The translations under genes were made by a program, and so were the position numbers. Positions 23,263-30,748 of a stretch of 34,924 nt of DNA are shown piece after piece. The DNA comes from Ruminococcus callidus (GTDB lineage Bacteria > Bacillota > Clostridia > Oscillospirales > Ruminococcaceae), in assembly GCF_020709055.1 (NCBI RefSeq), contig NZ_JAJFCK010000024.1, positions 1-34,924 on the forward strand. Reading direction: 5' to 3'. Numbering within the stretch: the stretch's first letter is position 1; each line of letters begins with the position of its first letter. The notes below the pieces were generated by a model, which saw only the letters and a program-made list of their open reading frames with translations, had not been told where the DNA came from and ran no database searches.

Positions 23263-24441
23263 TTATACTCTAGCGACGCCGGTTTCCTTGGCTGCCTCTG
23301 CGACTGCCTTGGCAACTGCTGCGGCAACGCCATCCTCCAGCGGGCTGGGGATGATGTAATCTGCTGCCAGCTTGTCATCGGTAACAAAACCGGCGATTGC
23401 CTTTGCAGCAGCGATCTTCATTGCGTCGTTGATCTCGCTTGCACGAACATCCAGTGCGCCACGGAAGATACCCGGAAATGCCAGAACGTTGTTGATCTGG
23501 TTCGGGAAGTCGCTGCGTCCGGTGCCCATAACAGCTGCGCCGGATGCCAGAGCCAGATCCGGCATGATCTCCGGTGTCGGGTTTGCCATTGCGAAGATGA
23601 TCGGATCCTTTGCCATGGCCTTTACCATTTCCGGTGTTACACAACCCGGTGCGGAAACGCCGATGAAAACATCTGCGCCAACCAGCATCTCAGCCAGCGT
23701 GCCCTTCTTGTGACCGCTGTTGGTGATAGCAGCCATCTCTTCCTTCTGTGCATTCAGGTTGTCACGTCCCTCGTAGATTGCGCCGTGGCGGTCGCAGAGG
23801 ATTACGTGGTGCGGATCCAGACCCATTGCGATCAGCAGACGGATGATTGCGATACCTGCTGCGCCTGCACCGCTGGTAACCACCTTGATCTGGTGGATGT
23901 CCTTGCCAGTCAGCTTCAGTGCGTTGAGCATTGCAGCCAGCGTTACCACAGCAGTACCGTGCTGGTCATCGTGGAAAATCGGAATATCGCAGCATTCCTT
24001 CAGCCGCTTTTCGATCTCGAAGCAGCGGGGTGCGGAGATATCCTCCAGATTTACGCCGCCGAAGCTGCCGGCCAGCAGACGAACGGTGTTGACGATCTCG
24101 TCCACATCCTTGGAGCGAACGCAGAGCGGGATGGCATCCACATTGCCGAAACGCTTGAAGAGGGCACACTTGCCTTCCATAACCGGCATGCCTGCTTCCG
24201 GACCGATGTCGCCCAGACCCAGAACAGCGGTGCCGTCTGTGATAACAGCCACCAGATTGCCGCGGCGGGTCAGGTCATAGCTCTTGGAAACATCCTTCTG
24301 AATTTCCAGACAGGGCTGTGCAACACCCGGGGTATACGCCAGAGAAAGGTCATCTGCGGTTTCCAGCGGTGCACGGAGGGTTACCTCGATTTTTCCCTGC
24401 CATTCATAGTGCAGTTTCAAAGATTCTGCTGCATAATCCAT
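23263..24441 (-). CDS. Malic enzyme (oxaloacetate-decarboxylating malate dehydrogenase)
   Basis: Cytoplasmic enzyme converting malate to pyruvate, CO2 and NAD(P)H. The 392-residue short bacterial form carries the catalytic Tyr in YTPGVAQP (Y36), the catalytic Lys in MEGKCALFKRFG (K91), metal ligands E133, D158 and D159 (NLEDI, HDDQHGT), and the Rossmann loop SGAGAAGIAI. The downstream CDRHG acidic residue hints at NAD but is not decisive. ATG at 24441 follows AAAGGAA and fits the family; the open frame extends 33 codons further upstream without support. It lies after malate dehydrogenase, from which it is separated by a 181-bp hairpin-rich spacer. Codon use looks selected for high expression. 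Confidence 0.93.
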   Translation of the reverse strand: MDYAAESLKLHYEWQGKIEVTLRAPLETADDLSLAYTPGVAQPCLEIQKDVSKSYDLTRRGNLVAVITDGTAVLGLGDIGPEAGMPVMEGKCALFKRFGNVDAIPLCVRSKDVDEIVNTVRLLAGSFGGVNLEDISAPRCFEIEKRLKECCDIPIFHDDQHGTAVVTLAAMLNALKLTGKDIHQIKVVTSGAGAAGIAIIRLLIAMGLDPHHVILCDRHGAIYEGRDNLNAQKEEMAAITNSGHKKGTLAEMLVGADVFIGVSAPGCVTPEMVKAMAKDPIIFAMANPTPEIMPDLALASGAAVMGTGRSDFPNQINNVLAFPGIFRGALDVRASEINDAMKIAAAKAIAGFVTDDKLAADYIIPSPLEDGVAAAVAKAVAEAAKETGVARV

Positions 24442-24477
24442 AGTTTTCCGTTCCTTTCTAATCAACCTTCCGGTTGG

Positions 24478-24578
24478 CGCTGTCCGGTGCCGGACAGCGG
24501 TTTTGAATTCTAGTTTCGGGAAATACACCCGAAAAACCACCGGAAATCGGAAAAGTCTTCCAGATTGCCCGGCGGTTT
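24478..24578 (-). terminator. Hairpin-rich spacer between malate dehydrogenase and malic enzyme
   Basis: Three stems in order on the leftward strand. AAACCGCCGG/CCGGTGGTTT (24534-24578) is followed by TTTTT and looks like a (partial) terminator. TTTCGGG/CCCGAAA lies at 24514-24534. A perfect CGCTGTCCGG/CCGGACAGCG with a 2-nt loop lies at about 24480-24500, just upstream of the malic enzyme SD. No promoter is clear, so read-through control between the two genes is likely. Confidence 0.5.
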
Positions 24579-24622
24579 GGCTTGGTGCCCTTTGGGCAAT
24601 TTTCAGAGCCTTGCTGCGGCTC

Positions 24623-25573
24623 TTAGAGAGACATTTCGTTGATTACCTGACGCAGTGCGGTTTCGCTCTTCTTCAGGCGAACGATCTCTTCCTCAGTCAT
24701 CGGAGGAGTCAGTTCCCGCTCAATGCCGTTTGCGCCGACAACGCACGGCAGGCTCAGGCAGACATCCTTGATGCCATAGTGTGTGCCGTCCTGCAGGGTA
24801 GAAACTGTGAGAACAGCCTTGGTATCCCGCAGGATTGCCTCAACGATGGTGCTGACAGACAGTGCGATTGCGTAATAGGTTGCGCCCTTGCACTTGATAA
24901 CCTCAGCGCCGCCGTCACGAACTTCCTGCTCAATGGCATCCTTATCGCCCAGATTCTCAACGGTCTGGCAGTACTCATCGAACTTCATGCCGCCGATGCT
25001 GGACAGAGACCACGGGATCATGGAAGAATCGCCGTGTTCGCCGAATACATATGCGTGGATGTTCTTGATGTTCAGACCAGCGTGGTCGGACAGACAGGTA
25101 CGCAGACGGGAGGAGTCCAGAACGGTACCGGAGCCGATCACCTGCTTCGGGCTCAGACCGGAAACACGGATTGCCTCATAGGTCAGCACGTCAACCGGAT
25201 TGCTGACGATCACATAGCATGCATTGGGGGCATACTTGGTGATCTCCGGCATAACCGATGCCATGATCTTTGCGTTGGTCTTGCAGAGGTCGATTCTGGT
25301 CTGACCCGGCTTTCTTGCGATACCGACTGTGATGATTACCACATCAGAGCCCACAGCATCCGGATAGTCGCCGTCGTGCACATCACAGGTGGGGCAGAAT
25401 GCGTTGCCCTGCATGATGTCCATTGCTTCGCCCTTTGCCTTCGGCTTATTGATATCCACCAGCAGCAGCTCCGAACATAAGCCCTTAATTGCCAGTGCAA
25501 ATGCGATAGACGCACCAACATTACCTGCGCCCAGAACGGTTACCTTTTTTCCCTTTTTAACATTCTTTTCCAC
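24623..25573 (-). CDS. mdh: Malate dehydrogenase of the lactate/malate dehydrogenase family
   Basis: A 316-residue NAD-dependent enzyme. Rossmann VLGAGNVGASIAFAL, catalytic pair D153/R156 (LDSSRLR) and H180 (GEHGDS) are present. Overall it resembles the LDH-like branch, but the specificity loop reads GIARKPGQTRIDL: Arg87 stands where L-lactate dehydrogenases have Gln (NQKPGETR), and Arg there selects oxaloacetate/malate. As I recall, Clostridium thermocellum has the same gene pair with malic enzyme. I therefore call mdh, not ldh. The start is GTG at 25573 with AGGAGG upstream. The leader is about 160 nt and holds a GGCGTTC/GAACGCC hairpin before the SD. Confidence 0.82.
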   Translation of the reverse strand: MEKNVKKGKKVTVLGAGNVGASIAFALAIKGLCSELLLVDINKPKAKGEAMDIMQGNAFCPTCDVHDGDYPDAVGSDVVIITVGIARKPGQTRIDLCKTNAKIMASVMPEITKYAPNACYVIVSNPVDVLTYEAIRVSGLSPKQVIGSGTVLDSSRLRTCLSDHAGLNIKNIHAYVFGEHGDSSMIPWSLSSIGGMKFDEYCQTVENLGDKDAIEQEVRDGGAEVIKCKGATYYAIALSVSTIVEAILRDTKAVLTVSTLQDGTHYGIKDVCLSLPCVVGANGIERELTPPMTEEEIVRLKKSETALRQVINEMSL

Positions 25574-25736
25574 TTTACAATCTTCCTCCTAACTTTTCTG
25601 GCGTTCTTTTGAATTTCGATGGAATCCGGAACGCCCAGTCGCAGAACCCGTATTGAAAAGCGAGTTCCTGTACGCAGCTTTTTGGGAGCGGTCAGCCGTT
25701 TTTGGCTTCCGCTTCTCCGCCTGCATACTCAAGTTT

Positions 25737-25765
25737 ATTATAACACGTCCGCTGAAAATTTGCAA
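25737..25765 (-). promoter_or_regulatory. Promoter of mdh (and malic enzyme)
   Basis: Leftward, TTGCAA (25760-25765), 17 bp, TATAAT (25737-25742). The 25574-25736 stretch is an untranslated leader with two possible hairpins (AGCGG..CCGCT and GGCGTTC..GAACGCC); no ORF or known riboswitch seen. Confidence 0.78.
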
Positions 25766-25898
25766 GGTACAATCCTCCATTTTAAAATTTTTGTCACTTC
25801 TTACAGAATTCCCCCTCGAGAAGCGTACAAACTAAACAAAAACCGGATTCTCCGCTGCAAAACCGGCACGGATGCTGTGATATTCTCATGAAAACAGC

Positions 25899-25979
25899 TT
25901 GACAATTCCGTGAAAAGGTGTCATAATAAAATGCGAATGGGTCTGTTACCTATTTAAAATGCGTTTCAAAGCGTTTTCT
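25899..25979 (+). promoter_or_regulatory. Promoter and cre-like site of the cellulase gene
   Basis: TTGACA (25899-25904), 17 bp, CATAAT (25922-25927). Downstream, TTCAAAGCGTTTTCT (25965-25979) matches the CcpA cre consensus WTGNAANCGNWNNCW at all but one fixed position, a placement that would block elongation. Ten bases of the 13519 palindrome (ATTCTCATGA) recur just upstream of the -35 at about 25882-25891. The cre call is tentative. Confidence 0.6.
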
Positions 25980-26033
25980 ATGGAGAACAGGCTCTGAAAC
26001 AAAACACAAAAAAGAAAGGAAGGAATGCAACCA

Positions 26034-28229
26034 ATGAACAAACGACACCGACTCACCGGACTTCTTCTGGCGGTCTGTCTGAGCACCGGCGCTGTGTCCG
26101 GCACAGGTGCGCTGCCTGCTGCCGCCGCCGATACCCAGAACTATGCGGAAGCCCTGCAAAAGTCCCTGTACTTTTACGAATGCCAGCAGGCTGGACCTCT
26201 GCCGTCCTGGAATCGTGTGGAATGGCGTGCCGACTCCACGCTGAGCGATGAGGTCACAGGCGGCTGGTACGATGCCGGCGACCACGTCAAATTCAACCTG
26301 CCCATGGCGTACTCCGCCTCCATGCTGGCATGGGGATTGTACCAGTATCCGGACGGCGTGGAGCACTCCGGACAGATGGAGACCTACATGAACAACCTCA
26401 CCTTCGTGCTGGACTACCTCGCCGCCTGCGATGAGGGCGACACTGTGGTCTATCAGGTGGGCAGCGGACAGATGGATCACACCTGGTGGGGGCCGGTAGA
26501 GCTGCTGGAGTACGGCATGAAGGACAACGGCGCAGACTACGACAAGGCAAGAGCCGTGCTGCGCGGGACAGACTCCGCTGTCTGCGGCGAGATGGCTGCG
26601 GCGCTGGCTGCCGGCTACTGTGCCCTCAAGGATAAGAGCGCCAATGCGGACAGCTACCTCTCCCATGCAGAGAACATCTTTGCCCTCGCCGACAAGACCA
26701 GAAGCGATGACGCATACAACAACAGCGATGCCGGCGGCTTCTACCGCTCCTCGCACTTCTATGACGAGCTGTTCTATGCGGCAAACTGGCTCTACATTGC
26801 CACAGGCGAAAAGAGCTATCTGGACAAGGCAGCCTCCTACATTCCCAATCTGGGCAAGGAGCTGGGCAGCGACGAGCTGAAATACTCGTGGGGTATGTGC
26901 TGGGACGATGTGATGCAGGGCGGTCTGCTGCTGTACGCCATCAACACCGGCGACAGCTTCTACACCAGCCGTGTGAAAAAGCATCTGGACTACTGGACGG
27001 ACTCTGTGAAGGAGCTGGACGGCGGTCTGCGCTGGCTGACCACATGGGGATGTCTGCGCTATGCCAACACCGCCGGTTTTCTGGCAAGCGTGGCGTGCGA
27101 CACGGTGCTCAAGGGCACCGATACCAAAAAGTATCAGGAGTTCTATCAGGAACAGATCGACTACAGCCTCGGCGACAATCCGGATCACCAGAGTTTTGTG
27201 GTGGGATACGGCGAGAACTTCCCCAAGAATCCCCACCACCGGACGGCGCATGCCTCTTGGAAAAATGCGCTGGATACGCCGGAAACCAACCGCCACATCC
27301 TCTACGGCGCACTGGTGGGCGGTCCCAACGAGGACGGCACCTACACCGACGACCGGCAGAACTATATCAACAACGAGGTTGCCTGCGACTATAACGCCGG
27401 CTTCACCGCCCTGCTCTGCAAGATGAACACCGCCTCCGACAGCAAGCCCGACCCGAATTTCCCCGAACCGGAACAGCGGGATCAGGAATTCTATGTGGAG
27501 ACCAAACTCAAAAGCAGTGACAGCGGCGTCACCCTGAGCTTCAAGTTCACCAACCACAGCGCATGGCCGGCACGCATTGAGGACAACATGTCCTACCGGT
27601 ATTATATGGATCTCTCCGAGGTCATCAGCGCCGGATACCAACCCTCTGATGTGGCGGTGCGTGTGGATCGGGATCAGGCGAAGATGTACGACGACTGCAA
27701 GCCCGCAGAGATCTCCCCCATCACCCAGTATCAGGGGAACATCTATTATATTGAGATCACCTATCCGGACGGCAGAGCTGCCATGCCCATTTCCGAGGGA
27801 CAGCACCAGTGCGAACTGCTTTTGGCACTGGTATTTCCCGACTATCAGTCGGGCTGGGATGCCTCCAACGACTACTCCAATGCGGATCTGCTGAAAAACG
27901 CAGGGGAATACGTGATTTCTGACCGCATTCCGCTCTACCAGAACGGCGTGCTCTACTCCGGCGTAGAACCGGACGGCACCAAGCCCTCCACGACCACTGC
28001 TGTCACCACAAAACCCGCCCCGTCCACAACCACTGCAGCATCCGGAAGCCTCGGCGATGTGAACACAGACGGCAGCGTCAAGCTGAACGATCTGGTGCTG
28101 CTGGGGCGCTATCTGCTGGGCAATGCCGAGCTGAGCCGGCAGGGTGCTGCCAATGCCGACCTGAATCAGGACGGCAAGGCAAACGGCATGGATCACGCTG
28201 CGCTGCGGCAAATGCTGGCGCAAAGCTAA
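26034..28229 (+). CDS. Secreted GH9 cellulase with CBM3 and type I dockerin (cellulosomal)
   Basis: A 731-residue endo- or processive endo-glucanase. Signal peptide about 1-32 ending in ALPAAAA. GH9 domain (about 36-460): GGWYDAGDHVKF with D80 and D83, NPHHRTAH (H401/H402, R403), and E448 in NNEVACDYNAGF as general acid. CBM3-like module (about 470-640, YVETKLKSSDSGVTLSFKFTN), probably the CBM3c type that guides cellulose into the cleft. A Thr/Pro linker (650-672) leads to a dockerin (673-731) with two Ca-binding repeats, DVNTDGSVKLND and DLNQDGKANGMD, for docking to a scaffoldin cohesin. ATG at 26034 has the better SD spacing than ATG 26025. The 46-bp gap to the antiporter lacks a terminator. 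Confidence 0.93.
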   Translation: MNKRHRLTGLLLAVCLSTGAVSGTGALPAAAADTQNYAEALQKSLYFYECQQAGPLPSWNRVEWRADSTLSDEVTGGWYDAGDHVKFNLPMAYSASMLAWGLYQYPDGVEHSGQMETYMNNLTFVLDYLAACDEGDTVVYQVGSGQMDHTWWGPVELLEYGMKDNGADYDKARAVLRGTDSAVCGEMAAALAAGYCALKDKSANADSYLSHAENIFALADKTRSDDAYNNSDAGGFYRSSHFYDELFYAANWLYIATGEKSYLDKAASYIPNLGKELGSDELKYSWGMCWDDVMQGGLLLYAINTGDSFYTSRVKKHLDYWTDSVKELDGGLRWLTTWGCLRYANTAGFLASVACDTVLKGTDTKKYQEFYQEQIDYSLGDNPDHQSFVVGYGENFPKNPHHRTAHASWKNALDTPETNRHILYGALVGGPNEDGTYTDDRQNYINNEVACDYNAGFTALLCKMNTASDSKPDPNFPEPEQRDQEFYVETKLKSSDSGVTLSFKFTNHSAWPARIEDNMSYRYYMDLSEVISAGYQPSDVAVRVDRDQAKMYDDCKPAEISPITQYQGNIYYIEITYPDGRAAMPISEGQHQCELLLALVFPDYQSGWDASNDYSNADLLKNAGEYVISDRIPLYQNGVLYSGVEPDGTKPSTTTAVTTKPAPSTTTAASGSLGDVNTDGSVKLNDLVLLGRYLLGNAELSRQGAANADLNQDGKANGMDHAALRQMLAQS

Positions 28230-28275
28230 TTGCCAAATTTGAGAATTCATTAAGAAAAAGGGAGAGAAGCTTTTT

Positions 28276-29598
28276 ATGAGCGCTTTCAAAGAGTTTTTGT
28301 TCAACAATGACTATTCGTATTTATTGCAGATCGCAATCATTCTGCTTTCCACCAAACTCCTCGGTCTGCTGACCAAACGCATCAGCCTGCCGCAGGTTGT
28401 AGGCGCACTGGCTGCCGGTATCATTCTGGGGCCGATGCTGCTGGATGTGGTAGAGCGCAACGATCTGATCGTCAGTCTGGCTGAGCTGGGCGTTATCGTC
28501 CTCATGTTCAGCGCCGGTCTGGAAACCGACATTCAGGAGCTGAAAAAGGCAGGACTCGCCTCCTTCGTCATCGCCCTGGTCGGTGTCATCGTTCCGCTGC
28601 TGGGCGGTTATTTCCTGGCAGATCTGTACAATACCGATCAGGATCCGGAGATGGCATCCCTGTTCTGGCAGAATATCTTCATCGGCGTTGTCCTGACAGC
28701 AACCTCTGTCAGCATCACCGTAGAAACCCTGAAGGAGCTGGGGGCGCTGAACTCCCGTGCCGGAAACGCCATTCTGGGTGCAGCCGTCATCGACGACATT
28801 CTGGGCATCATCGCCCTGACCGTTGTCATCAGTCTGGGCGGCAAGAAGTCCGGCGACGGCGAATCTGCCAGGACTCTCGGCTCGGCTCTGGTGGGCGACG
28901 GCATCTTCGCCGTGGTCATCAACATTCTGGCATTCTTCATTGTGGCAATCGGCGCCGCTGTCCTGTACCACTTCTTCTTTAAAAAATGGCGGGAATCCAG
29001 CAACAAGAACCTCCAGCGCCACAACATCGTCACCTTTGTTTTCTGCCTGCTGCTCTCCTTTGCCGCAGAGCTGTTCTTCGGTGTCGCAGATATCACCGGC
29101 GCTTTCGTTGCCGGCCTTGCCGTATCCGGTCTGAAAAAGAATGAATACGTGGTCAACCGCTTCAACACCCTCTCCTACATGCTTCTCTCCCCCATCTTCT
29201 TCGCCAACATCGGACTTGCCATGACACTGGACGGTCTGACCGGCAAGCTGATCATCTTTATGCTCCTGCTGATGCTGGTTGCCGTTGCCACCAAGGTCAT
29301 CGGCTGCGGACTGGGCGCAAAGATCATGCGCTACACCAACAAAGAGAGCCTGCAAATCGGTATCGGCATGATATCCCGTGGTGAGGTCGCTCTGATCGTC
29401 GCCAACAAGGGTGCTTCCGTGGGACTGATGAGCGAGAAGTTCATGACACCGCTGGTCATCATGGTCGTATTCACCACGATCATCACCCCCATCCTGCTGA
29501 AGTTTGTATTTCCCAAGAACCGGAAACATGACGACGGAACTACCGCCAACGAGGGACTGGAAACCTGCGGCGTAAACGCACAGCTGGAAGAGTCCTGA
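28276..29598 (+). CDS. Cation/proton antiporter, CPA2 (Kef/NapA-like)
   Basis: A 440-residue membrane protein with about 12-13 helices. The CPA2 core is recognised from LPQVVGALAAGIILGP, AELGVIVLMFSAGLETD, and the ion-binding pair in GAAVIDDILGIIAL (two Asp, the electrogenic type), plus SRGEVALIVANKG near the end. It lacks the TrkA-N and RCK domains of full KefB/C, so it is the short NapA/KefB-type. It exchanges Na+ or K+ for H+, helping pH or ion balance. ATG at 28276 follows GGGAGAG. It sits between the cellulase and the FAH gene, 16 bp from the latter. Confidence 0.9.
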   Translation: MSAFKEFLFNNDYSYLLQIAIILLSTKLLGLLTKRISLPQVVGALAAGIILGPMLLDVVERNDLIVSLAELGVIVLMFSAGLETDIQELKKAGLASFVIALVGVIVPLLGGYFLADLYNTDQDPEMASLFWQNIFIGVVLTATSVSITVETLKELGALNSRAGNAILGAAVIDDILGIIALTVVISLGGKKSGDGESARTLGSALVGDGIFAVVINILAFFIVAIGAAVLYHFFFKKWRESSNKNLQRHNIVTFVFCLLLSFAAELFFGVADITGAFVAGLAVSGLKKNEYVVNRFNTLSYMLLSPIFFANIGLAMTLDGLTGKLIIFMLLLMLVAVATKVIGCGLGAKIMRYTNKESLQIGIGMISRGEVALIVANKGASVGLMSEKFMTPLVIMVVFTTIITPILLKFVFPKNRKHDDGTTANEGLETCGVNAQLEES

Positions 29599-29614
29599 CA
29601 GGAGGTACTTGCAT

Positions 29615-30499
29615 ATGAAACTGGTCACCTATCTGCAAAACAGCACGGAGCACCTTGGCGTGCTGACAGCGGACGAAACCGGCATCGTGCCGGCGAAGGC
29701 GCTGGGACTGCACTTTGCCGACATGGCAGAGCTTGCTGTCACCATGACCGACCGGCAGCGTGATACTGCGGCCGCCCTGCTGCCGGAGAAATCCGGAGAA
29801 GCCGTTCCGCTGGCACAGGTCAAACTGCTGGCGCCCATCCCCCGTCCGGCCCGGGACATCATCTGCCTTGGCGTCAACTTCTCGGAGCACGCCAGGGAGA
29901 GCGTGGGTGTCATGGGGCAGGAATACGGCGGAGAGCGGAAGTTCCCCATCTATTTCGCCAAGCATGTCAACGAGGCAGTTGCCCCCGGCGATCCCATTCA
30001 GGGACACTTTGACATCGTCACCGATCTGGACTATGAGGTGGAAATGGCGTTCGTGGTACGCAGGGACATTCAGGGTGCAAAGGCAGAGGACGCTGCCTCC
30101 TATGTGTTCGGCTACACCATCATGAACGATGTCAGTGCCAGATGCATCCAGATGCGCCACAAGCAGTGGTTCCGGGGCAAGAGTCTGGACGGCTTCGCAC
30201 CCATGGGACCGTGTCTGGTCACGGCGGACAGCTTCTCCTTTCCGCCGAAGCTGAATCTCACCTGCCACGTCAACGGAGAACTGCGGCAGAAGTGCAACAC
30301 CGAATTGTACATCCACAACATCCCCTATGTCATTGAAGAGCTGTCCCACGCCATGCGCATCCCTGCCGGAACGATCATCTCCATGGGAACGCCTGCCGGT
30401 GTGGGCATGGGCTTCCATCCGCCCAAGTACCTCAAGCACGGCGACGTTGTCACCTGTACAGTGGAGGGCATTGGCACAATCGTCAATCCGGTGGAATAA
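29615..30499 (+). CDS. Fumarylacetoacetate hydrolase (FAH) family enzyme
   Basis: A cytoplasmic 294-residue protein. The FAH fold is clear: metal ligands E141 and E143 in LDYEVEMAFVV, D172 in MNDVSAR, conserved K189 in RGKSLDGFAPMGP, and the C-terminal MGTPAGVGMGF. The N-terminal 70 residues form the usual small beta domain. Family members include oxaloacetate decarboxylases or tautomerases (FAHD1 type), acylpyruvases and aromatic-degradation hydratases; which one applies is unknown. Given malate dehydrogenase and malic enzyme nearby, an oxaloacetate or acylpyruvate role is a reasonable guess. ATG 29615 is chosen (GGAGG nine bases upstream) over an in-frame TTG. A strong terminator follows. 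Confidence 0.9.
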   Translation: MKLVTYLQNSTEHLGVLTADETGIVPAKALGLHFADMAELAVTMTDRQRDTAAALLPEKSGEAVPLAQVKLLAPIPRPARDIICLGVNFSEHARESVGVMGQEYGGERKFPIYFAKHVNEAVAPGDPIQGHFDIVTDLDYEVEMAFVVRRDIQGAKAEDAASYVFGYTIMNDVSARCIQMRHKQWFRGKSLDGFAPMGPCLVTADSFSFPPKLNLTCHVNGELRQKCNTELYIHNIPYVIEELSHAMRIPAGTIISMGTPAGVGMGFHPPKYLKHGDVVTCTVEGIGTIVNPVE

Positions 30500-30521
30500 C
30501 TCTTTTCACACAAATATAACC

Positions 30522-30561
30522 AAAAATCCCGTACAGAGTTTCGCCTCTGCACGGGATTTTT
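30522..30561 (+). terminator. Terminator of the cellulase-antiporter-FAH run
   Basis: AAAAATCCCGT-a-CAGAG pairs with CTCTG-c-ACGGGATTTTT, with one mismatch and a 6-nt loop; the stem ends in T5. It is 23 bp past the FAH stop. Confidence 0.88.
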
Positions 30562-30587
30562 CATTCGCATGACATGATATTCTATTA

Positions 30588-30748
30588 GAACCTGTCTTCA
30601 CAAGAAATATATGTGGATTTTCGAGCATAATTTTGTTGCAGACAAGGCAAAAATACGCAGGCGGGCTGTCGCCCGGCAAGTATTTTTTACGCAGTATGCA
30701 GCAAAATTTGCCGAAAAGACACGTGGATACGCTTGTGAAGACAGGTTC
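30588..30748. repeat. Palindromic repeat element, copy 1 (MITE-like)
   Basis: A 161-bp element bounded by perfect 17-bp inverted repeats GAACCTGTCTTCACAAG (30588-30604) and CTTGTGAAGACAGGTTC (30732-30748), flanked on both sides by TTA (a possible target duplication). The interior is nearly fully self-complementary: ATTTTGTTGC/GCAGCAAAAT, AAAAATAC/GTATTTTT and the apex CGGGC-TGTC-GCCCG. It has no ORF. The right-hand TTA is the complement of the GH2 stop codon. Copy 2 begins at 34770 in the same orientation, with compensating changes in the stems. Confidence 0.8.

Noticed and set aside
24623..25573. L-lactate dehydrogenase as the call
   Set aside because: The specificity loop has Arg87 rather than Gln, and malic enzyme is adjacent; malate dehydrogenase fits better, though an assay would settle it.
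25950..28307. Long open frame on - opposite the GH9 cellulase
   Set aside because: No ribosome binding site or family features; the cellulase on + has signal peptide, catalytic residues and dockerin.
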